Shown here one piece after another: positions 9,138 through 17,759 of a stretch of DNA of 64,000 nucleotides. A model generated the notes under the pieces. It saw only the letters and a program-made list of their open reading frames with translations. It had not been told where the DNA came from and searched no databases. The DNA is from Verrucomicrobiota bacterium (GTDB lineage Bacteria > Verrucomicrobiota > Verrucomicrobiia > Opitutales > Opitutaceae). The DNA is taken from assembly GCA_023432225.1 (NCBI GenBank), contig JAEYUW010000040.1:114714-178713 (forward strand), in the 5' to 3' direction. Position 1 is the first letter of the stretch; the number at the start of each line of letters is the position of its first letter. The position numbers were made by a program, and so were the translations under genes.

Positions 9138-9248
9138 GGCCACGAAAAACACGAAGGCCCCGACGACGAATGCAGCTCTCACGGCGCCTATAGGCGCTCG
9201 GAAAAACTTCGTCTGCGCGCAGGATCATTTTTGTGTTTCTCGTGGCCA
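9138..9248. repeat. Inverted repeat, family E (GGCCACGAAAAACACGAAG)
   Basis: GGCCACGAAAAACACGAAGG at 9138 is matched by an inverted copy ending TTTCTCGTGGCCA at 9248, with about 65 bp between. Related sequences lie at 11764, 11936, 13590 and 13675. It fills most of the gap between marC and the serine hydrolase gene. Confidence 0.7.
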
Positions 9249-9279
9249 ACCGCCTTGAGCCCGCTCCTCGCTCCATCGT

Positions 9280-10197
9280 ATGAAATCCACTGCGTCCGCC
9301 CTCGTCGTCTGCGTTTCCTGTTTCGCCTCGGCCATGGCGGCTGAATCCACCGCGTTGCAACGCGTCGTCGATCGCGCGGTCGCGGACACGCGCGCGGAAT
9401 TCACCGCGCCGGAACTCAAACCCGATCAACTCGCCGTGACCGTCGTCGACCTGCGCGGCTCCGCGCCGGTGTCCGCCAACTATCGCGGCGAGGCGCGCAT
9501 CTATCCGGCCAGCGTGATCAAACTCTTCTTCGCCGCCTACGCACACCGGCGAATGGAAGATGGCCGGCTCGTCGACACGCCCGAACTGCGCCGCGGACTG
9601 CGCGACATGATCGTCGACTCCTACAACGAGGCGACGAGCTACATCGTCGACGCCGTCACCGGCACGACCAGCGGCCCCGAGCTGCCGGCGGACGAACTGG
9701 CGGCCTGGAGCGAGCAGCGCGGCGCCGTGACGCGCTACTTTGCGGGTCTCGGCTACGCCAACGTCTACGCGCAGCGCAAAACCTGGGGCGAAGGTCCTTA
9801 CGGTCGCGAGAAACAGGATATGGAAGCGCATCCGCCCGCGCGAAATTACCTTTCGACCAACGACACGGCGCGCCTGCTCGTCGAGCTCGCGCAAGGCCGC
9901 TGTGTTTCGCCGGCAAAGTCTGCACAGATTCTCGAGCTGATGCAGCGCGATCCGTTCAAGCCGAGCGAAGATCCGGACTCGCAGGACGTCGGCTTCACCG
10001 GCCCGGCACTCTCGCCCGGCATGAAACTCTGGTCGAAGGCCGGTTGGGTGAGCTGGGCGCGCCACGACGCCGCGCTGATCGAGCTGCCCGGCGGCGGTCG
10101 CGTGGTGATCGTGACGTTCACCGACGGACGCGAGCACGCGAACAACCGCAAGATCATCGCGGCCGTGGCGCGGCGTGTTTTGGCCGAGTTGCCCTGA
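9280..10197 (+). CDS. Exported class-A beta-lactamase-like serine hydrolase
   Basis: A 305-residue protein with a signal peptide (cleavage near SAMAAES) and a beta-lactamase2/penicillin-binding fold. The nucleophile motif SxxK is YPASVIK (Ser78-Lys81). The second motif is DSYNEAT (Ser114, Asn116), the SxN equivalent. The third is WSKAGW in place of KTG. The usual glutamate-containing omega-loop motif of class A lactamases is not obvious. The gene could be a D,D-peptidase/esterase relative or an intrinsic beta-lactamase. It stands alone, with repeats on both sides. Confidence 0.8.
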   Translation: MKSTASALVVCVSCFASAMAAESTALQRVVDRAVADTRAEFTAPELKPDQLAVTVVDLRGSAPVSANYRGEARIYPASVIKLFFAAYAHRRMEDGRLVDTPELRRGLRDMIVDSYNEATSYIVDAVTGTTSGPELPADELAAWSEQRGAVTRYFAGLGYANVYAQRKTWGEGPYGREKQDMEAHPPARNYLSTNDTARLLVELAQGRCVSPAKSAQILELMQRDPFKPSEDPDSQDVGFTGPALSPGMKLWSKAGWVSWARHDAALIELPGGGRVVIVTFTDGREHANNRKIIAAVARRVLAELP

Positions 10198-10543
10198 GCG
10201 AGCCGTAGCGCAGGCGTCTCGCCTGCCGCCGTGCTCCAATTGTAGGGCTCGACCCTGTGTCGATCCTTGGCCGCGAACGCGGCACACCGCCGCGCCCATC
10301 CGCGTTCGCTCCGCCACACCGCGCCCGGGCTTAAAACATCTGCGCGACGTAGGGCGATAGCCCATCCGCAGCCGTGCGCGGTGGAGCGCGTTGACCTCAA
10401 CGCGCTCGGAACGGGTTGAGGTCAACCCGTTCCACCTTCGGCAGGGATGGTTTATGGACGAGCTCCAGCCTCAACGGTGGTCGCCGCTGCCCCAACGGCG
10501 ACAAGCGTCGGCAGGGGACACCGACGCCCACCTCATTCGTGGT
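10198..10543. other. Gene-free stretch filled with dispersed repeats
   Basis: No gene is seen. It holds a family B hairpin at 10205-10226 (GTAGCGCAGGCGTCTCGCCTGC without its loop partner), a family C half-element at 10242-10266 (GTAGGGCTCGACC, loop, GTCGATCC), and a tandem pair of perfect hairpins at 10384-10433, bounded by GTGGA and TCCAC. Confidence 0.75.
10384..10433. repeat. Tandem pair of perfect hairpins
   Basis: The first hairpin has 11-bp arms (GAGCGCGTTGA and its complement) around CC. The second has 12-bp arms (GGAACGGGTTGA and its complement) around GG. Both share a TTGA-CC/GG-TCAA core and abut with no spacer. No T-tract follows. Confidence 0.85.
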
Positions 10544-11983
10544 TCACTTTGCCTCCGCTTCGAACAGCTGTCCGTTGATCACCGTGCCGACGCAATGGCT
10601 GGTGTATTCAAACGGGTCGCCGTCGTAGAGCGCGAGGTCCGCGTCCTTGCCTTTTTCGAGCGAGCCGACGCGATCGGCGATGCCGAGGATTTTCGCGGCG
10701 TCGATCGTCACGCTCGCGAGCGCGCCGTCGAAACCGAGACCCTTGCCGGCTGCCACCGCCGCTTCGAAGAGCACGACGCGCGTTTTCGGCACGTAGCTTT
10801 CGTAGCCACTTTGGATCGCGAACGGGATGCCGGCGGCGCGCAGCTTGGCCGCCGTGTCCATCGCGAGATTTTCCGTGTCCTCGTTGGCGCGCGCCATCGT
10901 CGGATGCAGAATCACGGGGAAGCCGCTGGCCTTGATCTGATCGAGCACGAGGTGCGCGTCGGCGGCACCATCGAGCACGATCTTCAAGTTAAACTCCTTC
11001 GCGAGCCGGAGGGCCGCGAGGATGTCGAGCTGTCGCTGCGCCGTGATGAGCAGCGGCTGCGAACCCTCGAGCGCACGCACCAAGGTTTCCATTTTCAGAT
11101 CGCGTGCCGGCCGCTTCGTCTCGTCCTTGGCGTCGCGCTTCCGCGCGTATTCCTGCGCTTTGATGAGTTCGGCGCGGAGCATGGCGACGGCCTTGGCGCG
11201 TGTGCCGGGAGATTTCGGCGGACCACCAGCACCGCCGCCCGGGCCGTCCGCGCGATTGAGGGCGGCGTTGCCGAGGGAGACGGCGGTCATCGCGGCGGGA
11301 TTAATGACATCGTGGTCGGTTTCGCGCCCGAAGGTTTTCACGATCATCGTCTGACCGGAAATGAGCGTGCCGGGCGCATGGCCGGTGTTGACGGTCGTCA
11401 CGCCGAAGCCGCGCACCCAAGCGACGAGCGGGTCCTGGGCGTTGTAGGCATCGAGCGCGCGGAGCTCGGGCTGCACGGCGGCGGAGCGCTCGAGCATGTC
11501 TTGATCGTGCGGCTGGTTGAGCAGGCCGGAGAGGCCAACGGTGGCGCGGGCGTCGATGAGACCGGGCGTGACCACCTTGGCGCGCACCACGCGATGGTCG
11601 GCGGTATACATCATGTCCTTCGCCGAACCGACGTAAGCAATTTTGCCGTCGCGACCGACGAGCACGAGGCCCTCATGGATCGGCGCGCCGGCGGCCGTGT
11701 GGAGCGTCTCGGCGTGGATCGCGAGCGGCATCGGAGCTTCGGGCGCAGCGCGGAGCGCGGAAGAGTTGGCCACGAAAAACACAAGAAACGCAAAAAGGGC
11801 GGCGGCGAAGGTAGGGCCGGTTTTAACCGGCCCGGCTCGATGTGGTATGCAGATTTGCGGTGCGAACGTCGCTCCAACTGGACCGGCTGAAGCCGGTCCT
11901 ACGGCCTGGATGCGCGCCGAGCTCGCCAGCATCATCTTTGCGCTCTTCGTGTTTTTCGTGGCCAAAGATTGGATCGAATTCAT
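10544..11983 (-). CDS. Amidohydrolase-like paralogue lacking metal ligands
   Basis: A 479-residue amidohydrolase-superfamily protein, paralogous to the gene just upstream (11980-13332). Its fold blocks align throughout, but the metal and catalytic residues are gone. The HxH site (DSHTH in the paralogue) is DARAT. HTHRHDD becomes TAQRQLD. VLHHVSE becomes VLDGAAD. GLHTDDGVTD becomes AIQSGYESYV. It is probably not an active hydrolase. The start at 11983 has a good ribosome-binding site (GGAGGTG) and forms an ATGA overlap with the stop of the paralogue, so the two are translationally coupled. Residues 8-16, 28-57 and 64-73 are encoded by dispersed repeats, and the last of these gives the hydrophobic core (FAFLVFFVAN) of its export signal. 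Confidence 0.85.
   Translation of the reverse strand: MNSIQSLATKNTKSAKMMLASSARIQAVGPASAGPVGATFAPQICIPHRAGPVKTGPTFAAALFAFLVFFVANSSALRAAPEAPMPLAIHAETLHTAAGAPIHEGLVLVGRDGKIAYVGSAKDMMYTADHRVVRAKVVTPGLIDARATVGLSGLLNQPHDQDMLERSAAVQPELRALDAYNAQDPLVAWVRGFGVTTVNTGHAPGTLISGQTMIVKTFGRETDHDVINPAAMTAVSLGNAALNRADGPGGGAGGPPKSPGTRAKAVAMLRAELIKAQEYARKRDAKDETKRPARDLKMETLVRALEGSQPLLITAQRQLDILAALRLAKEFNLKIVLDGAADAHLVLDQIKASGFPVILHPTMARANEDTENLAMDTAAKLRAAGIPFAIQSGYESYVPKTRVVLFEAAVAAGKGLGFDGALASVTIDAAKILGIADRVGSLEKGKDADLALYDGDPFEYTSHCVGTVINGQLFEAEAK
11811..11902. repeat. Paired-hairpin repeat, family A, inside a coding region
   Basis: GTAGGGCCGG...CCGGCCC at 11811 and GGACCGG...CCGGTCCTAC ending at 11902. The whole unit lies within the leader of the amidohydrolase-like gene and is translated in frame as about 30 residues (AVGPASAGPVGA and HRAGPVKTGP). 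Family E copies flank it on both sides. Confidence 0.85.
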
Positions 11984-13332
11984 TGGGCACCTCCGAAGAG
12001 TTCGGCGTTGGCGTTGGCGATGATGTCCCACGCGTTGCCGAAACAGCAGAGCTGCACGCGGCGCGGGTCGCCGGCTCCGGCGCCGCCGAGCGCGTAGAGT
12101 TTGTCCTGCGGATCTGAGAGATCGAACACCTTGCGGCCCTCGACCCACGTCTGCTGCACGTGGGTGTAGACGCTGAGCGGATCGCCATCGAGGATGATGA
12201 AGTCGGCGTCCTTACCTGGCTCGAGGGAGCCGACGCGTTTTTCGAGGCCGAGGATTTTTGCGTTGGCAATGGTCACGGCGCGTAGCGCGCCATCGCGGGT
12301 CATCCCGGCGCGGACCGCCAAGCCGGCGGAGCGGAGAAAGTGGCGCGAATCGGTGACGCCGTCATCCGTGTGCAGGCCGACGAGCACGCCGGCTTTCTCG
12401 AGCACGGCGGGCGTGGTGAAGGACATTTCCTTGGTCTCGAGTTTGCCGCCCGGCGAATCGACAATGATGACCGAACAGGCGACGCCGGCTTTCGCGATTT
12501 CGTCGGCGACTTTCCAGCCTTCGGAGACGTGATGGAGCACGACGCGGAAGCCGAATTCCTTGGCGAGGCGCAAGACGGTGAGGATGTCGTCGTGGCGATG
12601 CGTGTGATATTGGACGACGCGCTGGCCGGCGAGGACCTCCGCGAGTTCTTCGAGCGCGAGATCGCGCGGTGGCATTTTGTCCGGGTCGCCTTTCGCGCGC
12701 TCGATCTTCGCGCGGTATTCCTGAGCCTTGATGAACTGCTCGCGCACGAGCGCGGCGGATTTGCCGCGCGTGCCGGGGAAGTTGCCCGTCGGGCGCATGG
12801 AGTTGGTGCCGTTGGCCATCTTGAGGCCGCCGGCGAGCGAGCCGTCGTCGTTTTTGATCAGAATGTCGTCGATCGTGCGGCCATCGCGGAGTTTGGCGTA
12901 AATGGTCTGGCCGCTGATGAGGTGGCCGGAGCCGGGCATCATGTTGGCGGTGGTGATGCCACCGGCCTGCGCCTTCTGGATCGTCGGGCTCTGCGCGTCG
13001 ATCGAGTCGAGCGCGCGCACGTCGGGCTGGATCGGGCTCGACGCATCGGCGCCTGCGGGGCCACCGGCGTGAGTGTGCGAGTCGACGAGGCCCGGCATGA
13101 TGACTTTGCCGCTGACGTCGTGAATTTCGGCATCCGCCGGGACGGTGATTTTATCGGCGGCGCCGACCGCGACGATCTTGCCGCCGGAGACGACGAGCAC
13201 GCCGTTGGACACGGGCTCGCCGACGATGGGAATCAGGTGTGCGCCGCGGAAGACGAGCGTCTTCTCCTGTGCGCAAAGGCCCGTGGTCAGTCCGCAGAGG
13301 ACCGCCAGGGGTAACAGGCGTCGGAAGGACAT
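11980..13332 (-). CDS. Exported metal-dependent amidohydrolase
   Basis: A 450-residue amidohydrolase with a signal peptide (ending near GLCAQE). Metal-binding elements are present: HxH at residues 86-88 in VDSHTHAG, later HTHRHDD and LHHVSE, and a downstream GLHTDDG aspartate region. It resembles imidazolonepropionase/D-aminoacylase-type TIM-barrel hydrolases. The substrate is unknown; an exported dipeptidase or cyclic amide hydrolase is possible. The start MSFRRLLPL at 13332 is chosen over the frame start at 13368. It overlaps the downstream degenerate paralogue by ATGA, so a two-subunit product is plausible. Confidence 0.88.
   Translation of the reverse strand: MSFRRLLPLAVLCGLTTGLCAQEKTLVFRGAHLIPIVGEPVSNGVLVVSGGKIVAVGAADKITVPADAEIHDVSGKVIMPGLVDSHTHAGGPAGADASSPIQPDVRALDSIDAQSPTIQKAQAGGITTANMMPGSGHLISGQTIYAKLRDGRTIDDILIKNDDGSLAGGLKMANGTNSMRPTGNFPGTRGKSAALVREQFIKAQEYRAKIERAKGDPDKMPPRDLALEELAEVLAGQRVVQYHTHRHDDILTVLRLAKEFGFRVVLHHVSEGWKVADEIAKAGVACSVIIVDSPGGKLETKEMSFTTPAVLEKAGVLVGLHTDDGVTDSRHFLRSAGLAVRAGMTRDGALRAVTIANAKILGLEKRVGSLEPGKDADFIILDGDPLSVYTHVQQTWVEGRKVFDLSDPQDKLYALGGAGAGDPRRVQLCCFGNAWDIIANANAELFGGAQ
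11988..11994 (-). promoter_or_regulatory. Shine-Dalgarno site at an ATGA-coupled start
   Basis: On the minus strand this reads GGAGGTG, 4 nt before the ATG at 11983. It lies inside the 3' end of the upstream amidohydrolase gene and supports the long, repeat-containing leader of the downstream paralogue. Confidence 0.75.
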
Positions 13333-13413
13333 GGGCGGCGACGATGCGCGGTCGCGACGCGGCGGCAAACGGGAAATCGAAACGCTCCACGCGACAAAGG
13401 CCGCGGAACCGCA

Positions 13414-13584
13414 TCAGCGCTTTAGGCGCGACTGCAGCTTCTTCACTTCAGGCGACACCGCGCCGCAGGCGCCGGAGCTGCCGCAGCCGGACTTCTTCTT
13501 CGGTCCAAACCAGGACCACAGCAGATACGCCACCGCGACGAGTGCGATGGCGGCGACGATCAGGGTTTGGAGGGAAGAGGACAT
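13414..13584 (-). CDS. Small FeoB-associated Cys-rich membrane protein
   Basis: A 56-residue protein with one N-terminal transmembrane helix (LIVAAIALVAVAYLLW) followed by a basic stretch and a cysteine cluster (KKKSGCGSSGACG). This matches the small FeoB-associated membrane proteins encoded after feoB in many bacteria. It lies 130 bp downstream of feoB on the same strand, separated by family E repeats. The ATG at 13584 (MSSSLQ) is chosen over the frame start at 13614. Confidence 0.75.
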   Translation of the reverse strand: MSSSLQTLIVAAIALVAVAYLLWSWFGPKKKSGCGSSGACGAVSPEVKKLQSRLKR

Positions 13585-13589
13585 TATTC

Positions 13590-13697
13590 TGAAACCACGA
13601 AATACACTAAACACACGAAAGGCGTTGCGGTCCGGAGAGCCGAAGAGATGCGCGAAGGAGCGTGGTTTTCATTTCGTGTGTGAGGTGTGTTTCGTGG
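13590..13697. repeat. Family E-like inverted repeats
   Basis: AACCACGAAATACACTAAAC near 13592 and an inverted partner with GTGTTTCGTGGTGA ending near 13701 fill the feoB-downstream gap. They are related to the copies at 9138 and 11764. Confidence 0.55.
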
Positions 13698-13715
13698 TGA
13701 TCACACCGCGTCGGC

Positions 13716-15863
13716 TCAGAAGCCGGCCGCGCGACCGATTTGGTAGACAGCAAAGCACACGACCCACGCGGTGCCGGTCATGTAGGCGACTTGGAAGAGC
13801 GGCCAGCGCCAGGAGTTCGTCTCGCGTTTCACGACCGCGATCGTGCTCATGCACTGCATCGCGAAGACGTAGAAGACCATCAGCGTGAGACACACGAGCG
13901 GAGTGAACAGCGGCGCGCCGTCCGGCCACTGCGCCTTCCTCAACGCGTCGCGCAACGGCGTCGTGTCGTCGTCGCTGCTTTCCACGCCGAAGATGACGCC
14001 CATCGAGCTGACGAACACCTCGCGCGCCGCGAACGACGTGATGAGCCCGATGCCCACGCGCCAATCGAAGCCAAGCGGCTTGATGACTGGCTCGATCACG
14101 CGCCCCGCCTGGCCGGCGAAGCTGTGTTCGATCTGCTGCGTCGGCGTGGCCGCGGGGTCCGGATGTTTCGGGTAAGTCGTCAGCACCCACAGCACGATCG
14201 AGATCGCGAGGATGATCGTGCCCGCGTTTTTGAGGAACAACCAGCCGCGCTCGACCATGTGGCGCGTGATGTCCCAAAACCGCGGCGGCTGATACGCGGG
14301 CAGCTCCATGATCATGTGCGGCGTGCCGCCTTTCACGAGGTAACGCTTGAACAACCACGCGAAGCCGAAGGCGCCGAGCGTGCCGAGCGCATACATCAGG
14401 AGCATGAGGCCGGCTTTCTGCATCGCAGGCACCGTCTCGCCCGGCAGCAGCGTCGCGATCATCAGCAAATAAACCGGCAGGCGTGCCGAGCAGCTCATCA
14501 GCGGGGCGACGAGGATCGTGACGAGGCGATCGCGCGCGTTCTCGATGGTGCGCGTGGCCATGATGCCGGGAATCGCACACGCATAGGAACCGAGCAGCGG
14601 GATGAATGACCGGCCGTTCAAGCCGACTTTGCTCATCGGGCGATCCATGATGAACGCCGCGCGCGCCATGTAGCCGGTGCTTTCGAGCAGGCCGACAAAG
14701 AAGAACAAAATCAGAATCTGCGGCAGGAACACGACGATGCCGCCCACGCCACCGATGATGCCGTCAGTGAGCAAATCGCGGAGGTCGCCCGGCGCCATCG
14801 CAGTTTTCACCCATTCGCCGAGCGACGCGACGTGCTCGTCGATCCAGTTCATCGGGTATTCGGCGAGCGTGAAAATCGAGAAGAACATCACGCCCATGAT
14901 CGCGGCGAACGCGACCCAGCCCCAGATCGAGTGGCAGAGCACCGCGTCGATCTTGTCGGAAAGCGACGGACCGGAGTTGCGATCGCGCAACACCACGTCT
15001 TCGCACAGCACCTTGATCGCGTCGTAGCGGCTGCGGATGAGAACGCCCGACCAATCGGTGCCCTCCTTCGTCCAACGCGCGCGCCAGCCTTGGAGAATTT
15101 CCAACGTGCGCGCCGAGTGCTGCTTCGAGCCGGCGACGCGCACCGAATCGAAATCCGTCAGCAGCAACAACGCCTCCGCGCGCGCCACCAGCGGCGGGCG
15201 GGCGTCGTTTTGCCCGAGCGAAGCCTGCAACTCCGCCACGGCCGGAGCGATCGGGCCGGGCACGTCCCAACGATGTTTCGCGAGCGGCAGTTCGATGCGG
15301 CTCATCGCGAGACGGAGTTCGACGAGGCCCTTGCCGCGCACGGCTTCGCACGGGATGACGGGCACGCCGAGTTCGCGTTCGAGCGCGGCGGGGTCGACCT
15401 TGATCCCGGCGTCCGCGGCGACGTCCATCATGTTCATCGCAATGATGACGGGGCGGCCGAGATCGAGGACTTGGTGGACAAGGTAGAGATTGCGCTCGAG
15501 GTTCGAGGCGTCGATCACGCACACGATGCGGTCGGGCTGCGGTGTGTCCTCGCGGCGACCGAGCAACACGTCGCGCATGACCGCTTCATCGGGCGAACGC
15601 GCCGCGAGCGAGTAGGCGCCCGGCAGGTCGATGATCTGGATCGGGCGGCCGTGCTGCGAGAACGTGGTGCCCGTTTTCTTTTCAACGGTGACGCCCGGGT
15701 AGTTGCCGACTTTCTGGCGCAGGCCGGTGAGGGCGTTGAAGAGCGTGGTCTTGCCGCAATTCGGGTTGCCGACGACCGCGTAGACCGGTGTGCGATAGGC
15801 GGCGGTCGAAGCCGGACGCTTTGCGGCGGACGCGGGGAGCGAGATGTGCGACGGGAGCTTCAC
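13716..15863 (-). CDS. feoB: Ferrous iron transporter FeoB
   Basis: A 715-residue Fe(II) transporter of the inner membrane. The N-terminal G-protein domain shows G1 GNPNCGKTT (residues 32-40), the switch region PGVTVEKKTG, G3 IDLPGAYSL and G4-like AMNMMDV. It is followed by the polytopic membrane domain with the two Gate motifs (FLPQILILFFFVGLLE and PLMSCSARLPVYLLMIA) and a conserved LGSYACAIPG segment. It starts with GTG at 15863. It is 52 bp downstream of feoA. The length is slightly below that of the E. coli protein (773). Confidence 0.95.
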   Translation of the reverse strand: MKLPSHISLPASAAKRPASTAAYRTPVYAVVGNPNCGKTTLFNALTGLRQKVGNYPGVTVEKKTGTTFSQHGRPIQIIDLPGAYSLAARSPDEAVMRDVLLGRREDTPQPDRIVCVIDASNLERNLYLVHQVLDLGRPVIIAMNMMDVAADAGIKVDPAALERELGVPVIPCEAVRGKGLVELRLAMSRIELPLAKHRWDVPGPIAPAVAELQASLGQNDARPPLVARAEALLLLTDFDSVRVAGSKQHSARTLEILQGWRARWTKEGTDWSGVLIRSRYDAIKVLCEDVVLRDRNSGPSLSDKIDAVLCHSIWGWVAFAAIMGVMFFSIFTLAEYPMNWIDEHVASLGEWVKTAMAPGDLRDLLTDGIIGGVGGIVVFLPQILILFFFVGLLESTGYMARAAFIMDRPMSKVGLNGRSFIPLLGSYACAIPGIMATRTIENARDRLVTILVAPLMSCSARLPVYLLMIATLLPGETVPAMQKAGLMLLMYALGTLGAFGFAWLFKRYLVKGGTPHMIMELPAYQPPRFWDITRHMVERGWLFLKNAGTIILAISIVLWVLTTYPKHPDPAATPTQQIEHSFAGQAGRVIEPVIKPLGFDWRVGIGLITSFAAREVFVSSMGVIFGVESSDDDTTPLRDALRKAQWPDGAPLFTPLVCLTLMVFYVFAMQCMSTIAVVKRETNSWRWPLFQVAYMTGTAWVVCFAVYQIGRAAGF

Positions 15864-15915
15864 GCGCGGAAGGCGGCGACGCGGCGCGAGTCGGCGCGCG
15901 GAGAGCGCATGGCGC

Positions 15916-16170
15916 TTACTTCGCGCCGGCCGGCAAACGCTCGACCAGGATGCTCATCGCCGCGCTGTGGTTGAGCGCCAGGCGAGTTCCGTTGACGAGG
16001 CAGAGACTGGTGACGCTGCCCGAAATCTTGGTGACCAGCGCCGCTTCGCCGAAGCCCATCTCACGCACGCGCTGGCAAAAACCCTCGTCGCCGGTCAGGC
16101 GGCACACGCGCCCCGTCGAGCCGGCCGGCAGCTGGCAGAGCGGGGAGAGTTCCTTGAATGGCGTGGACAT
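15916..16170 (-). CDS. feoA: Ferrous iron transport accessory protein FeoA
   Basis: An 84-residue SH3-like FeoA domain. Recognisable features are LCQLPAGSTGRVCRLTG, the RVREMGFGEAALVT block and the C-terminal LALNHSAAMSILVE. It interacts with or modulates FeoB. The ATG at 16170 (MSTPFKEL) gives the usual FeoA length. It heads the feoA-feoB-small protein cluster, so the transcription start should lie in the AT-rich stretch beginning near 16250. Confidence 0.92.
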   Translation of the reverse strand: MSTPFKELSPLCQLPAGSTGRVCRLTGDEGFCQRVREMGFGEAALVTKISGSVTSLCLVNGTRLALNHSAAMSILVERLPAGAK

Positions 16171-16563
16171 TCGACGAGGGGCAGCAAACGCGATTGAGAC
16201 CGAGTTGCAAGCCAAGGTTTAAGGAAACGCCTCCGCCCAGCCCTCGAATTTAAATACGCTAAACAATGTTTATCTGAATCTTATGCGATTCAATAGCGCG
16301 CGCACTACGACAAATCGCACAACTTCTTCGCCAACGCATGCATGAACCGGAGAGCCAATGTGGCGGGAGCAAGATGCTCCCGCTACTTTCGGTTCGGCGC
16401 GATCGCCGGCGTGCAGTGTCTTCCGGGGCCTCGATCTTACGCCTTCGGTGGCCGATCTTCCGTCGGCTCCCGCCTCCGCCGAAAGCCCACCGCATCGCGG
16501 AGCTTTCACCTTTGCGCCGTAATCCGAAAGCGCGTGCGATGCCCGCGCGATCTTCGCCCCGTC
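16171..16563. other. feoA-dipeptide epimerase intergenic region
   Basis: A 393-bp gap between divergent genes. Next to feoA it is AT-rich (16245-16300) with two small palindromes listed separately. Farther on, 16360-16386 holds a hairpin (GCGGGAGC, loop, GCTCCCGC, then TAC) of another GTAG/CTAC family. The remainder shows nothing recognisable. Confidence 0.7.
16260..16292. promoter_or_regulatory. Candidate metal-regulator operator upstream of feoA
   Basis: Two adjacent palindromes in an AT-rich island: TAAAC-AAT-GTTTA at 16260-16272 and TGAATC-TTATGC-GATTCA at 16275-16292. The position, about 90-120 bp upstream of feoA, suits an iron-responsive repressor. Neither sequence is a good match to the E. 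coli Fur consensus, so the identity of the regulator is open. Confidence 0.4.
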
Positions 16564-17589
16564 ATGCAGCTCCGCTTCGTTCCGCACACGCTCGCTCTCC
16601 GTCACGCGTTCGGCATCGCGTCCAACACCCGCACTTCCACGCCCGCGATGCTCGTCGAAGTCGAGCGCGATGGCATCGTCGGCTACGGCGAAGCCTCGAT
16701 GCCGCCTTACCTCGGCGAGACGCAGGACAGCGCCGCGGCTTTCCTCACGCGCGCCCAGCCGCTCCTCGCGCGCGTCACCGAGCCCTTTCAACTCGAAGAA
16801 ATCCTCCCCGCTCTCGACGCGCTCGCGCCGGGCAACACCGCCGCGAAAGCCGCCATCGACATCGCGCTGCACGACTGGATTGGCAAAAAACTCGGCGCAC
16901 CGTGGCACCGCCTCTGGGGCCTCGATGCCGCGAAGGCTCCCGTGACGTCGTTCACGATCGGCATCGATACGCCCGAAGTCGTCCGCGAGAAGACGCGCGA
17001 AGCCGCACCCTACAAAATCCTCAAAGTAAAACTCGGTCGCGATGCCGCCACCGATCGCGCGCTCGTCTCGACGATCCGCGAAGTCACGAACGTCCCGCTC
17101 ACCGTCGACGCCAATCAAGGCTGGGCTAACCGCGACGAAGCGCTCCGCATGATCGAGTGGCTCGCCCCGCAAAACGTCCTCTTCATCGAGCAACCGATGC
17201 CCAAAGCCGCACTCGACGACACCGCGTGGCTCCGTGAGCGCAGCCCGCTCCCGCTGATCGCCGACGAGAGCCTGCAACGCGTCGGCGACGTGCCGCGCCT
17301 GCGCGGTGTGTTCGACGGCATCAACATCAAGCTCATGAAATCGACCGGCCTGCGCGAGGCGCACAAGTCGATCATCCTCGCCCGCGCCCTCGGCATGAAA
17401 GTCATGCTCGGCTGCATGACCGAGACCTCGTGCGCCATCTCGGCCGCCGCGCAGCTCTCGCCACTCGTCGACTGGGCCGATCTCGACGGCGCATTGCTCA
17501 TCAAGGACGACCCGTTCGACGGCGCCCGCATCGTCGACGGCCGCGTCACGCTCAACAACCGCCCCGGCATCGGCGCGGTGAAGCACTGA
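16564..17589 (+). CDS. Dipeptide epimerase (L-Ala-D/L-Glu epimerase type)
   Basis: A 341-residue enolase-superfamily enzyme. It carries the muconate-lactonizing-subgroup acid/base lysines in LKVKLG (Lys154, Lys156), metal ligands Asp182 (VDANQGW), Glu209 (FIEQP) and Asp234 (ADES), and the second catalytic lysine in NIKLMK (Lys256). The C-terminal DLDG motif, which binds the dipeptide amino group in Ala-Glu epimerases, is present. Its likely role is to convert the L-Ala-D-Glu released from murein peptides to L-Ala-L-Glu for digestion. The start MQLRFVPHTL at 16564 is where homology-like sequence begins; the frame is open from 16342. A paralogue lies at 43645. Confidence 0.88.
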   Translation: MQLRFVPHTLALRHAFGIASNTRTSTPAMLVEVERDGIVGYGEASMPPYLGETQDSAAAFLTRAQPLLARVTEPFQLEEILPALDALAPGNTAAKAAIDIALHDWIGKKLGAPWHRLWGLDAAKAPVTSFTIGIDTPEVVREKTREAAPYKILKVKLGRDAATDRALVSTIREVTNVPLTVDANQGWANRDEALRMIEWLAPQNVLFIEQPMPKAALDDTAWLRERSPLPLIADESLQRVGDVPRLRGVFDGINIKLMKSTGLREAHKSIILARALGMKVMLGCMTETSCAISAAAQLSPLVDWADLDGALLIKDDPFDGARIVDGRVTLNNRPGIGAVKH

Positions 17590-17602
17590 GCCGCCTCGGC
17601 CA

Positions 17603-17627
17603 GTTTGTAACATAATACGTTACAAAC
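17603..17627. repeat. Palindrome with TAATACGT centre, copy 1
   Basis: Perfect 9-bp arms (GTTTGTAAC / GTTACAAAC) around a 7-nt centre ATAATAC, 13 bp after the epimerase stop codon. An identical unit lies at 19480, and a relative with different arms at 44793. Confidence 0.9.
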
Positions 17628-17759
17628 CGCCTCCACCTCGTCGGACGGCGTTGAGCCAGCCGGCGCCACTGGAGTCGTCGAGCCGACACTACAGGCCGGG
17701 CCTCGTGAACCTCAGAGTTCCGATTTGTCACGCGGCGCGCGCCGCCCACACTGCGCGCC

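Noticed and set aside
9280..10197. An acquired antibiotic-resistance beta-lactamase
   Set aside because: The KTG motif is KAG, the omega-loop glutamate motif is not evident, and there is no mobile context. It looks like an old chromosomal serine hydrolase.
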